A stretch of DNA of 64,000 nt, from positions 62,001 through 126,000 of the forward strand of contig JAXGXJ010000007.1 in assembly GCA_040772905.1 (NCBI GenBank), written 5' to 3'. A program made the translations under genes and the position numbers. The stretch's first letter is position 1; every line of letters begins with the position of its first letter. Of this stretch, positions 48,392 through 57,971 are shown in pieces. The DNA is from JAXGXJ01 sp040772905. Its GTDB lineage: Bacteria; Actinomycetota; Thermoleophilia; RBG-16-64-13. The notes under the pieces are model-generated. The model worked only from the letters and a program-made list of their open reading frames with translations. It made no database searches and was not told where the DNA came from.

Positions 48392-50071
48392 ATGGACCTG
48401 GGAGCACAAGGCCCTTATCCACACGCGTCTGAGACCGAACCCGGGATGAACATCATCTCGGCCGACTTCGACCTCATTATGGTCAACCGGCCGAACGAAC
48501 GCCTCTACGGGAAGCCCATGGTCGAACTCCTGGGCAAGAAGTGCTACCGCGAGTTCGAGAAGCGGGACGAACCCTGCCCGCATTGTCCGGGGCGACTGTC
48601 TCTCCTCACCGGAGGGACACACGAAGCGGAGACCGAGGGCCTACGGGACGACGGCACCTGGTTCTCCGCGCGCGTGCGCACCCACCCGGTCAGAGGTCTG
48701 GGTGACGTCCCCACCGGGTTCATCGAGGTGGTGGAGGACATCACCGAGGAGAAGAGGGCGGAGAAGCTGGCCGGCATCGAGACAAGCCTGCGCGCCGGCC
48801 TCACACGCGCTCAGAACGTGCGTAAGGCGCTCACGCTGGTCTTCACGGAGGCGCTGAAGGTGGAGAGCATCGACCAGGGTTGCGTGCTCATGGTCGATGC
48901 CGAGACACCGGACGAGCGCGTAGTGGTCCGCCGTGGCCTCTCCGATGCATGCGTGGCCGCCCTGGTTGCAGCCCTCGACCGCCTGGCCCAGGGCGACATG
49001 CCCGCCGACATCCCGGAGGCCCCGGGGGCGGTGACGGCGATCCCCCTGCTACACCGCGAGCGACCCTTGGCTGTGATGGTGGCGGCGAGTTCCACCTATC
49101 CCTCCATCCCGGCGAGCCTGCGTGCCGGTCTGCAGGGGCTGGCGGCCACCGGCGCCGACGCCGTCTCCCGCATCTTGGCAGAACGGACCCGGGGAGACGC
49201 CATCGCCGACCTCGAATCGGTGATCACGCACGCCCCCGTCGCCGCGTTCATACTCGACCGAGCGGGCAACGTGACCATGTGGAACAAGGCGGCCGAGCGA
49301 CTCTTCGGCTGGAAGTCGGCGGAGACACTCAAGCGCACATGCCCTTTCCCGGAGCTGATCGGTATCCAACCCAGAGGCTCGTCCCAGCCGATGACGAAGG
49401 ACTGCACGCTTCCTACGAAGAGCGGCGGCGCCGTTGATGCGCGCCTGATCATCAGTGCCTTCCGTGACGTCGTGGGCGTATCATCGAGCGTCATCGTCAT
49501 GGTGGAGGACCTGTCGCTCACCCGACGCACGGAGGAGTGGGAGGTGCTCATCAGGCAGACGAGCACCCAGACCGGTGCCGCAGGCCCGCGGGCCGACGCC
49601 GGCGGACAGGACGATATCGGCGGGCCACGATCCGGGACCGGCGCCACCGGAAACGCCGGGGCAGAGGCGACGGGAGATGACCGCCGCGGACACGTGCCGA
49701 CCGACCAGCGAGGCCGCGTCCTGCTGCTCGGCCCGGGCGGCCCCCAGATGGACGACCTGCACGCCATCCTGAGCGACCTCGGCTATGACGCCGTCCCCTG
49801 CGAGTCGGTGGAGGCGGCGGCGCAGCACAGCAGGGCGATGCCGTGCGCCCTGGCTGTGGTGGAGTTGGTGCGGGCCGATGGCACCAGCGGACTGGAGCAG
49901 CGAGGCGCTCTCAAGCGCCTGGGAGTCCCCCTACCCGTGGTGCTGATCAGCGACTCGCCGGTGCGGGGATATGAGGAGCATGGTTTCGCCGCCGTCCTCA
50001 GGCGGCCCTACAGACCGGATGACGTACGCGAGGCGTTGACGCAGGCCCTCGGAGCAGGTCGCGGCACCTGA
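48392..50071 (+). CDS. PAS-GAF-PAS protein with degenerate receiver, no kinase
   Basis: 559 residues. PAS1 (~20-130) carries 'KKCYREFEKRDEPCPHC', a Cys set seen in redox or ligand-sensing PAS domains; a GAF-like region follows (~130-270); PAS2 (~275-390, 'SVITHAPVAAFILDRAGNVTMWNKAAERLFGW'). A Gly/Ala/Asp-rich linker of ~55 residues then leads to a receiver-like domain (~445-555). No HisKA or HATPase_c is present. In the receiver the phosphoacceptor Asp is replaced by Glu ('LAVVELVRADG') and the conserved Lys by Arg ('LRRPYRP'). A sensory scaffold or pseudo-response regulator is the likely role. ATG 48392 chosen over TTG 48383 because AAAGG sits too close to the latter. Confidence 0.78.
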   Translation: MDLGAQGPYPHASETEPGMNIISADFDLIMVNRPNERLYGKPMVELLGKKCYREFEKRDEPCPHCPGRLSLLTGGTHEAETEGLRDDGTWFSARVRTHPVRGLGDVPTGFIEVVEDITEEKRAEKLAGIETSLRAGLTRAQNVRKALTLVFTEALKVESIDQGCVLMVDAETPDERVVVRRGLSDACVAALVAALDRLAQGDMPADIPEAPGAVTAIPLLHRERPLAVMVAASSTYPSIPASLRAGLQGLAATGADAVSRILAERTRGDAIADLESVITHAPVAAFILDRAGNVTMWNKAAERLFGWKSAETLKRTCPFPELIGIQPRGSSQPMTKDCTLPTKSGGAVDARLIISAFRDVVGVSSSVIVMVEDLSLTRRTEEWEVLIRQTSTQTGAAGPRADAGGQDDIGGPRSGTGATGNAGAEATGDDRRGHVPTDQRGRVLLLGPGGPQMDDLHAILSDLGYDAVPCESVEAAAQHSRAMPCALAVVELVRADGTSGLEQRGALKRLGVPLPVVLISDSPVRGYEEHGFAAVLRRPYRPDDVREALTQALGAGRGT

Positions 50072-50127
50072 CGGGAGCCTGGACAGCGGGACCGACTAAG
50101 CGGAGCGGCTTGACCGGGCCAAAGAAA

Positions 50128-50158
50128 GGGGCGCCCCGGGCTCTGCCCGGGGCGCCCC
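50128..50158. terminator. Bidirectional hairpin terminator
   Basis: GGGGCGCCCCGGGC / GCCCGGGGCGCCCC with TCT loop; minus strand followed by CTTTCTTT, so it ends the binding-protein gene at 50184. Confidence 0.8.
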
Positions 50159-50183
50159 GTCCGTTCGGTGCGAAGAGGGAGTC

Positions 50184-51644
50184 TTACGCCGGGTAAGACA
50201 TCTCTTTCATCTGGGCGGTGACAGGGATGTTCGTGGGATCCTGCTCGCTCGCCACCAGTTCCTGCATGTACTTGTGCTTGCCACTGGGGTCCTTGACCCA
50301 CTGTCCACCGGCAAGCGGCTTGGCGCAGAAGTTGGGGATGCCGAACTTCGGCTCGGGGTTGACCGTCCAGTCGACCGGGCCGCCGGTGAGGGTGACCTTG
50401 GTGGCCTTGATGGCTTCGACGATGGAGGCCTTGTCGAGCGGGTTCGTCGCCCGGCGGATGACGTCCGTCCACAGCTCGAAGGCGCCGATGAAGCAGATGG
50501 GAGCAGTCCACTGCTGGCCGGTGGTCGCCTCAAAATCGTCGCAGTACTGCTGCGCGGTCATGCCGGTGACCTCGCTCTTATAGGCGTACTTGGGATGGTA
50601 CCAGGCCTCGACGGTCATACCGTCGCCCAGGTCGCCCAGGGAGTCGATAGCCGAGGGGAACAGCAGAGCCTTGGCGCAGGTGGTGATCTTCGGCTTGAAG
50701 GCCTGCTGCGCGCACTGCTTGACGTAGTTAGTGAACTCCGGCGGGTTGGCCATACCGCAGACCAGCTCCACGCCCTCTTTCTTGAACTGGCCGATGATGG
50801 CCGTGAAGTCTTCCGTGCCCACCTCAAACCGACCCGGATCGACGAGCGTGAACCCAAGCTCCTGGAAGAGACCGGGCAGGGCGTTGGCGAAGACCATGCC
50901 GTCGGCGTCGTTCACCCACAGGGCGCCCACGGTCTTATTGTGGGGGACGAGGTTCCACATCTTCACGAAGTTGCCCACGAGGTCCTTGCCGACCCACCAG
51001 GAACACCAGTTCCACTTGTAGGCGCCGCCTGCATCCGTCTGGGCGGCGGCCCAGGCATCACCGGGGACGTCGTAGTGGATACCCGGGGTCTCCAGGGACT
51101 CGGCCATGGCCGCGACGGGGATGACGTTGGCCGCGCTCGAGCTGGCGCCTACCAGCATCGCACCGTCGTTGAGGATGGCGTCGCTGGTGACCTGCGAAGA
51201 GCGGTTGGAGTCGGACTGGCTGTCGTAGATCTTGGCGGTCATCTTGTACTTCTTGCCGTCGCCGCCGATGATGCCGTCTTTCCAGGTGTTCTTGTTGAAC
51301 CAGTCGAGCTGCCACTGGCCCGCTGCGCCGAAGGCAGCCATGGCGCCGGTCACGGGAATGACATAACCGGCCTTGATCTCGCCGCCCTCTTCGGCGTCGG
51401 TCACGACCGAGGTCGTGGTCTCGCCGCCGGCGGTCGTGTCCGCGCCGCCTGCAGTGGTGGCCGTGGTCTCAGTACCCGCCGTTGTGGTAGTGGTCTCTTC
51501 CTCTCCGCCGCAGGCAGCCAGCAGGCCGCCCAAACCGGCGCCTGCACCGATGGCCGCACCGGCCACGCCTGCCATCTTGAGGAACTGACGCCGGCTTACA
51601 GTCTTGTCGAGCGGTGTCTCGGTATTCTCTATTCCGTCCTTCAT
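50184..51644 (-). CDS. ABC transporter substrate-binding lipoprotein (LivK type), paralogue
   Basis: 486-residue Tat-lipoprotein solute-binding protein of the branched-chain amino acid/amide class: SRRQFLK (17-23), lipobox Cys at C45, a Thr-rich spacer, and 'IPVTGAMAAFGAAGQWQLDW' in the first lobe. Start at ATG 51644 with AGGAGG 6 nt upstream. Same architecture as the gene at 1850-3316; the two share the signal and spacer pattern but differ in the binding domain. No permease or ATPase adjacent. A 20-bp near-palindrome stands in its promoter. Confidence 0.9.
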   Translation of the reverse strand: MKDGIENTETPLDKTVSRRQFLKMAGVAGAAIGAGAGLGGLLAACGGEEETTTTTAGTETTATTAGGADTTAGGETTTSVVTDAEEGGEIKAGYVIPVTGAMAAFGAAGQWQLDWFNKNTWKDGIIGGDGKKYKMTAKIYDSQSDSNRSSQVTSDAILNDGAMLVGASSSAANVIPVAAMAESLETPGIHYDVPGDAWAAAQTDAGGAYKWNWCSWWVGKDLVGNFVKMWNLVPHNKTVGALWVNDADGMVFANALPGLFQELGFTLVDPGRFEVGTEDFTAIIGQFKKEGVELVCGMANPPEFTNYVKQCAQQAFKPKITTCAKALLFPSAIDSLGDLGDGMTVEAWYHPKYAYKSEVTGMTAQQYCDDFEATTGQQWTAPICFIGAFELWTDVIRRATNPLDKASIVEAIKATKVTLTGGPVDWTVNPEPKFGIPNFCAKPLAGGQWVKDPSGKHKYMQELVASEQDPTNIPVTAQMKEMSYPA

Positions 51645-51682
51645 GGATCCCTCCTGAGATACATTGGTCCAGACTTGCTCAA

Positions 51683-51713
51683 ACTATACACCCGACTCTC
51701 ACCGGTTCGAGTC
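51683..51713 (-). promoter_or_regulatory. Promoter and palindromic operator candidate
   Basis: Minus-strand -10 TATAGT (51688-51683), ~40 nt before the ATG at 51644. GACTC-TC-ACCGGT-TC-GAGTC (51694-51713), 16 of 20 positions symmetric, sits directly upstream, where a repressor would block polymerase. Confidence 0.6.
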
Positions 51714-51806
51714 TTGACCCCTGCCAGATCATGAATGATTTCTGTCTGCCGGTATCTAATTCCATTAGACGGGACGCTACGCTGCGCAGCCGCACCCCTG
51801 CGATGC

Positions 51807-51812
51807 TAGAAT
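51807..51812 (+). promoter_or_regulatory. -10 box of asd
   Basis: GCTAGAAT context, TAGAAT 31 nt before the asd GTG. Confidence 0.6.
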
Positions 51813-51843
51813 CTCGACGCTAAACGTTGGGCAAGGAGGAGCC

Positions 51844-52872
<1,029 letters not shown>

Positions 52873-52878
52873 GAGACC

Positions 52879-52907
52879 GGGGCCCGGCCGCGCAGCGGCC
52901 GGGCCCC
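52879..52907. terminator. Hairpin after asd
   Basis: GGGGCCCGGCCGC / GCGGCCGGGCCCC with GCA loop, 6 nt after the stop, followed by tcctcat. Confidence 0.75.
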
Positions 52908-52914
52908 TCCTCAT

Positions 52915-53802
52915 ATGCCGCGCCTCAAGAAACGGTTGGCAAGGATCTGGTGGGCGATCATCGCGGTCGCGGTACTGGGAGTCGGCTTCCTCACGTACGG
53001 CGTGGTGGGCGCCTATCGAGTCGAACTGCAGCGGTACACATACGCCGACCCGCAGGTCCCGCCCGCCTTCGACGGTCTGCGCATCGCACTGGTGACCGAC
53101 ATACATCGCGGTGCGTTCTTCAGTGAGGACCGCGTGGGGCGGCTCGTGGACAGGGTCAACGCTCTGGAAGCCGATCTCATCCTCTTGGGCGGTGATTACG
53201 TCTATGGGAACACCGACTATGAGGCCTCCTGCTTCTCCGAACTCAGGCGCCTACAGGCACCTTTGGGCTGCTACGCCGTACTGGGCAACCACGACTACGG
53301 CAAGCCTCAGCGGGACGACGGCTCTGACGATGAAGATCCGTCACTGGCTCTGGAAGCGATCTCCACCACCTCCATACAGCTTCTCGACAACAGCGCTGTG
53401 TGGATCGAGAGGGAGGGGCAGCGGCTGAGACTGGGAGGCGTGAGCGACCATCAGATGGGCGATCCGCGCCTCACGCCGACACTCGAGGGGACCACGGAGG
53501 CCGATCTGGTGATCCTTCTGTCCCACAATCCCGACTACTCCGAGACCCTTCCCCCGGACGCGGTGGATCTCGTGCTCTCAGGCCATACGCACGGTGGACA
53601 GGTGACCCTGTTCGGTGGTTACGCGTTCTATCTGCCTTCGGACTATGGGCAGAAGTACCGCACGGGGGTGGTGCAGAACGGCTCGACCACGGTCATCGTC
53701 TCCAACGGTATCGGCAGCAGCATCGTGCCCCCCATCCGTTTCTTCGCCCCGCCCCAGATCGTCGAGATCACCCTGCGCCACTCGGCGGAGCCCGCGCGGT
53801 AA
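52915..53802 (+). CDS. Membrane-anchored metallophosphoesterase (YkuE/YaeI-like)
   Basis: 295 residues. One N-terminal membrane segment (~13-30), then the calcineurin-like set: 'VTDIHRGAF', 'LLGGDYVYG', 'LGNHDYG', 'LSHNPDY' and 'SGHTHGGQ', all metal ligands. Such proteins sit outside the membrane and hydrolyse phosphodiesters of lipids or nucleotides. ATG 52915 follows the asd hairpin by a few bases, with no clear ribosome site, so its translation may be weak. Confidence 0.92.
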   Translation: MPRLKKRLARIWWAIIAVAVLGVGFLTYGVVGAYRVELQRYTYADPQVPPAFDGLRIALVTDIHRGAFFSEDRVGRLVDRVNALEADLILLGGDYVYGNTDYEASCFSELRRLQAPLGCYAVLGNHDYGKPQRDDGSDDEDPSLALEAISTTSIQLLDNSAVWIEREGQRLRLGGVSDHQMGDPRLTPTLEGTTEADLVILLSHNPDYSETLPPDAVDLVLSGHTHGGQVTLFGGYAFYLPSDYGQKYRTGVVQNGSTTVIVSNGIGSSIVPPIRFFAPPQIVEITLRHSAEPAR

Positions 53803-53819
53803 CGGTCCACGGGCTGGGC

Positions 53820-53825
53820 TATCAT
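53820..53825 (+). promoter_or_regulatory. Possible -10 box of the MrfA-like gene
   Basis: TATCAT 125 nt before the ATG; no -35. The ~120-nt leader holds no other feature I can name. Confidence 0.35.
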
Positions 53826-53949
53826 GGCGAGGCACCCACTCGCTGCCTAGCTCCACCTTACGTCTCAGTAGGGAGCGGCACGTCGCCCGGTACTCTCGCC
53901 GCGACGATGAGCGTGGCGGCGGTCAGGGGGTCGGGATGCGTGATCGGAC

Positions 53950-56229
53950 ATGAGGCTATTCAAGCAGGTCCGCGTGAAACGAGAGTTGTTCGAACTGCTC
54001 GAACCCGAGCGCTTCCCTCAGGTCGTGGCGCGCACCGTGCTTCCGGCGCGACCCGGCAGGTCCACACCCGTGCCCGACGGACTCCACCTGCGACTGGCCG
54101 ATGCCCTGGCCGCGCAGGGGATCTCCCGTCTGTGGACCCATCAGGCCGAATGCTGGGAGGCCGGTCGAAGTGGTAGCCACTTCATGGTCACCACGGGCAC
54201 GGCATCGGGCAAGAGTCTCTGCTTCAACCTGCCCGTGGTTGACGGCCTGCTCCGCGACCCGCAGGCGCGGGCCATCTATCTCTACCCCACCAAGGCGTTG
54301 GCCCAAGACCAACTGCGGCGCCTGCGCATGCTCGCAGGAAAGAGCGTGGAAGTGGCCGCCTACGACGGCGACACCCCCACCGCGGCACGTCAGACCGCCC
54401 GTCGCAAGGCGCGTGTACTCCTCACCAACCCCGATATGATCAATGTGAGCATCCTTCCCCGCCACGAGCGCTGGGACGACTTTCTCTACAACCTCCGCTA
54501 CGTGGTCATCGACGAGGCTCACACCTATCGCGGGGTGTTCGGCAGCAACGTGGCCAATGTGCTCCGGCGCCTACGCCGGGTGGCGTCGTTCTACGGGGCG
54601 GAGCCCCAGTTCATCCTCGCCTCGGCCACCCTGCGCAACGCTCGCGAACACGCCCGGAACCTCACCGGGCTGGAGGTGGCTCACATCAGCGGTGACGGGG
54701 CTCCCGTCGGCGCCCGGCAGATCGTCTTCTGGCAGCCGCCCCTGGTGCAGGAAGAGCTGAACGTGCGTCGCAGCCCCACCGTCGAAGCAGCCGACCTCTT
54801 GGCTGAACTCATGCGCAACGGCGTCCGCTCCATCTGCTTCACCAAGTCTCGCCGGGCGGCGGAGCTCATCTACCAGCAGACCGTCGATCGCCTCAAAGAG
54901 ACCGATCGCGCCCTGGCCGAACGGCTCTCCCCGTATCGCGCCGGCTACACGCCCGAGCAGCGCCGCTCCATCGAGACCATGCTCTTCAGCGGGAACCTGC
55001 TTGCCGTGGTGAGTACAAGCGCACTGGAGTTGGGCATCGACATCGGTGCGCTCGACGCCGCCATGACCGTAGGCTACCCGGGGACCATGGCCAGCCTTTG
55101 GCAGCAGTGGGGACGCGCCGGGCGCGGCAAGGGAAGCAGTCTGGGAGTGTTCATCGCCGGCAATGACGCGCTGGAGCAGTTCTTCGTCAACAACCCTCAG
55201 CAACTGCTCACCCGCGAGGTGGAAGCGGCCACGGTCGATTTCGCGAACCCCTTCATCCATGAGCGGCATCTTGCGGCAGCCGCGTACGAGGGTCCTCTCC
55301 TGGCGGATGACGAACGCTTCTTCGGTCCGGGTCTGCCCGAGGCCCTCGAACGGGGCGAAACCGAGGGACACCTGCGCCACAAGAACGGAGCCTGGTATTA
55401 CTCGGGCCACGACTTCCCGGCCGGCGCCATCGGCTTGCGCTCGACAGCCGGAGAACAGTTCACCATAGTGGAAGAAGACACGGGGGACATCATCGGCACC
55501 GAAGGGGCAGAGACGGCCTTCTCGACCCTCCATCCGGGCGCCGTCTACCTGCATATGGGCGACACCTACCTGGTCCTGCATCTCGACCTCGAGACCCGGG
55601 TGGCTCTGGTGAGACCGTTCTGGGACACCTATCACACGCAGGCGCGAAGAGAGAGCGATACGCGTATCGTCCGAGAGCATCTACAGACGGCAGAGGGACG
55701 CCTGACCCTCCACCTGGGCGAGATCATGGTGACCAGTCGCGTGGTGGGCTTCCAGAGGAAGCGCCTCGGCAGCGACGAGGTGCTGGGCACGGAGCAACTC
55801 GACATGCCCGCCCAGGAGTTCGCGACCGAGAGCATGTGGTTCACCATCCCGGCGGAGCTGCTGAGCGATCCAAGCGACTTGGCCCGGCTGCCGGGTGCGA
55901 TCCACGCCATCGAGCATGCCCTCATCGCCCTTCTGCCGCTCTACGCCATGTGCGACCGCTGGGACATCGGGGGATTGTCCACACCGGTGCATGCGCAGAC
56001 CGAACAGCCCACCATCTTCGTCTACGACGGTCATGCAGGCGGTGTGGGCATATCCCGGCAGGGTTTCGAGCGCTTCGCCGAATGGGCTCGAGACGCGCGC
56101 GCCCTCATCCGCGACTGCCCCTGCGAGAGCGGGTGCCCGTCTTGTATCCAATCGCCCAAGTGCGGCAACCTGAACGAGCCTCTGGACAAGGAGTGGGCCC
56201 TGCGCCTCTTGGACGCGATGCTATGCTGA
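53950..56229 (+). CDS. DEAD/DEAH helicase with DUF1998 (MrfA/YprA-like)
   Basis: 759 residues, an SF2 DNA helicase of the YprA/MrfA/Hrq1 group. Motif I 'TGTASGKS', II 'DEAH' in 'VVIDEAHTYRGVFGSNVANV', 'STSALELGIDIGALDAAM', 'QWGRAGR', and a C-terminal zinc module 'CPCESGCPSCIQSPKCG' (four Cys). Homologues process DNA crosslink or mitomycin damage. ATG 53950; no strong ribosome site. The LOG-like gene follows with a small gap. Confidence 0.92.
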   Translation: MRLFKQVRVKRELFELLEPERFPQVVARTVLPARPGRSTPVPDGLHLRLADALAAQGISRLWTHQAECWEAGRSGSHFMVTTGTASGKSLCFNLPVVDGLLRDPQARAIYLYPTKALAQDQLRRLRMLAGKSVEVAAYDGDTPTAARQTARRKARVLLTNPDMINVSILPRHERWDDFLYNLRYVVIDEAHTYRGVFGSNVANVLRRLRRVASFYGAEPQFILASATLRNAREHARNLTGLEVAHISGDGAPVGARQIVFWQPPLVQEELNVRRSPTVEAADLLAELMRNGVRSICFTKSRRAAELIYQQTVDRLKETDRALAERLSPYRAGYTPEQRRSIETMLFSGNLLAVVSTSALELGIDIGALDAAMTVGYPGTMASLWQQWGRAGRGKGSSLGVFIAGNDALEQFFVNNPQQLLTREVEAATVDFANPFIHERHLAAAAYEGPLLADDERFFGPGLPEALERGETEGHLRHKNGAWYYSGHDFPAGAIGLRSTAGEQFTIVEEDTGDIIGTEGAETAFSTLHPGAVYLHMGDTYLVLHLDLETRVALVRPFWDTYHTQARRESDTRIVREHLQTAEGRLTLHLGEIMVTSRVVGFQRKRLGSDEVLGTEQLDMPAQEFATESMWFTIPAELLSDPSDLARLPGAIHAIEHALIALLPLYAMCDRWDIGGLSTPVHAQTEQPTIFVYDGHAGGVGISRQGFERFAEWARDARALIRDCPCESGCPSCIQSPKCGNLNEPLDKEWALRLLDAMLC

Positions 56230-56296
56230 GCCCTTGTTCCTGCGACATATCGGATCGAGATGGATGCGCAGACAGACCATGGAGGTCAAGGGACTG

Positions 56297-56803
56297 ATGG
56301 GCGGAGCCGCCCGCATATCGGTCATCGGGCCGGGTGACTGTCCGGTCGCGCTCTACCGGTCGGCCCGAGAGGTGGGGCGTCTCATCGCCGAGGCCGGAGC
56401 CGTGCTCGTGTGCGGAGGTCTGGGGGGAGTGATGGAGGCAGCCTCGCGCGGGGCCAAGGAGGCCGGTGGCAGCACCGTGGGCATCCTGCCCGGTCACGAC
56501 CGGTCGACAGCGAACCCTTTCATCGACCACGCCATCACCACAGGCCTGGGCGAGGCACGCAACCTGGTGGTGGTGAGTTCGGGCGACGCGGTCATCGCGA
56601 TCGGCGAGGGGTATGGCACCTTGTCCGAGATAGGCTTGGCAGCCAAAATAGGCCGTCCGGTCATCATCCTGGAGGGATGGGATCTGCACGGCCGCCACTC
56701 GCACATCGACGCTGCCCAGAGCCCCATCCGTCACGCTTTGACCCCGCGTCAGGCAGTCGACATGGCGCTCGCCTCCTGCGAACCACAGGATGACCACCCC
56801 TGA
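56297..56803 (+). CDS. TIGR00725/LOG-like Rossmann protein
   Basis: 168 residues with 'RISVIGPGD', 'GLGGVMEAASRGAKEAGG', 'LPGHDRSTANPFIDHAITTG' and 'IGEGYGTLSEIGLAAKIGRPVIIL': the TIGR00725 family, a lysine-decarboxylase-like (cytokinin LOG superfamily) Rossmann protein. Substrate unknown. Start ATG 56297 with GGAGG 11 nt upstream; alternatives 56279 (ATG) and 56234 (TTG) lengthen it without similarity. Stop overlaps the next ATG (TGATG). Confidence 0.82.
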   Translation: MGGAARISVIGPGDCPVALYRSAREVGRLIAEAGAVLVCGGLGGVMEAASRGAKEAGGSTVGILPGHDRSTANPFIDHAITTGLGEARNLVVVSSGDAVIAIGEGYGTLSEIGLAAKIGRPVIILEGWDLHGRHSHIDAAQSPIRHALTPRQAVDMALASCEPQDDHP

Positions 56804-57861
56804 TGGACGATCCGGCACGGCGATCCGACGCACAGGCATCAGTGCACCGGTTCCAAGAGGCGCGCGCCCGCCGGCGGCGCGCGCGCCTCCTCACCGTCTC
56901 ATCCTCCGCTGTGGTGCTCGCGGGTCTCGCCGTAGGCGTCGCGCTCCTGATGGCCTGTGGGCAGGGCAGCGAGGCGCCGGAGCCGCCCGCACCCACGACT
57001 GCAGGCTCTTCCCAAGATCCGGGGGGGCCGGGACAGTCGTCGACCACCACTTCCGTCGAGCCGCACCAGTCCAGCACGACCGATGCTTCCCCCAGCACTA
57101 CCAGGCCGCGGGCCACCACCACCTCGAGTTCCGCCAGACCCCCCTCCACGTCGGTGCCCACGACCGAGCCCGCGCCTGTCACCACCTCGGTCCCGCCCAG
57201 TCCGGGTCCCACCTCGCCTGTGCCGGGGCACCGCGACACGGTGGTCATCGACCCTGGCCATCAGGGCAAAGGAGACAGCCGTCCCGAGCCGGTTGGTCCC
57301 GGTTCTTCCCAGACCAAGCCCCGCGTGTCCAGCGGCACCAGAGGGGTGGCCACCGGCATCCCTGAGAGCGAACTGGTACTGGCTGTCTCCCTCAAGCTGC
57401 GTGATGCGCTCGTGGCCGCAGGCGTGGACGTAGTGATGACCCGCACCACACAGGACGTCGACCTGTCCAGCATCCAGAGGGCCCAGATAGCCAACCAGGC
57501 CGGAGCAGACCTCTTCGTGCGCATCCACGCCGACGGCCACGACGACCCAGCCACAGCGGGCATCCATGTGCTCTATCCAGCCGTCATCGAGGGGTGGACC
57601 GACGACATCGCCGCAGTGTCGAAGAAGGCAGCCGCCCTGGCCCAGCACGAACTCATCGCAGCCACGGGGGCGAAGGACCGAGGAATAGACGCCCGCTCCG
57701 ACATGACCGGCTTCAACTGGTCCGATGTGCCCGTCATCCTGCCCGAGATCGGGTTCATGACCAATGCCGCCGAGGACCGGCTCCTGGCCACCCCCGCATA
57801 CCAGGACGCCATCGTCGGGGCGCTCGCGCGCGCCATCGTGCAGTTCCTCCAGACCCGATGA
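56803..57861 (+). CDS. N-acetylmuramoyl-L-alanine amidase (Amidase_3)
   Basis: 352 residues. Signal-anchor hydrophobic stretch (~25-50), a ~75-residue Ser/Thr/Pro-rich stalk, then a zinc amidase: 'VVIDPGHQGKGD' (His), 'GIPESELVLAVSLKLRDAL' (Glu), 'DLFVRIHADGHDD' (His), 'EIGFMTNAAED' (Glu). Cleaves peptide stems from peptidoglycan in the cell wall. Starts at the ATG overlapping the previous stop. Tail 'QFLQTR'. Confidence 0.92.
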   Translation: MDDPARRSDAQASVHRFQEARARRRRARLLTVSSSAVVLAGLAVGVALLMACGQGSEAPEPPAPTTAGSSQDPGGPGQSSTTTSVEPHQSSTTDASPSTTRPRATTTSSSARPPSTSVPTTEPAPVTTSVPPSPGPTSPVPGHRDTVVIDPGHQGKGDSRPEPVGPGSSQTKPRVSSGTRGVATGIPESELVLAVSLKLRDALVAAGVDVVMTRTTQDVDLSSIQRAQIANQAGADLFVRIHADGHDDPATAGIHVLYPAVIEGWTDDIAAVSKKAAALAQHELIAATGAKDRGIDARSDMTGFNWSDVPVILPEIGFMTNAAEDRLLATPAYQDAIVGALARAIVQFLQTR

Positions 57862-57916
57862 GGGATGTCATCCGCACCGACCTACGAAGTCACGGGCTGC
57901 CGCGCCGCCTCCACCT

Positions 57917-57922
57917 GCTATG
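57917..57922 (+). promoter_or_regulatory. -10 box of UDP-glucose dehydrogenase
   Basis: TATGAT 49 nt before the GTG; no -35. Confidence 0.45.
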
Positions 57923-57971
57923 ATTCGGCAGCGTCGGTCATAGGCGCTGGAGCGGCTCCGGGAGGTCGGAT

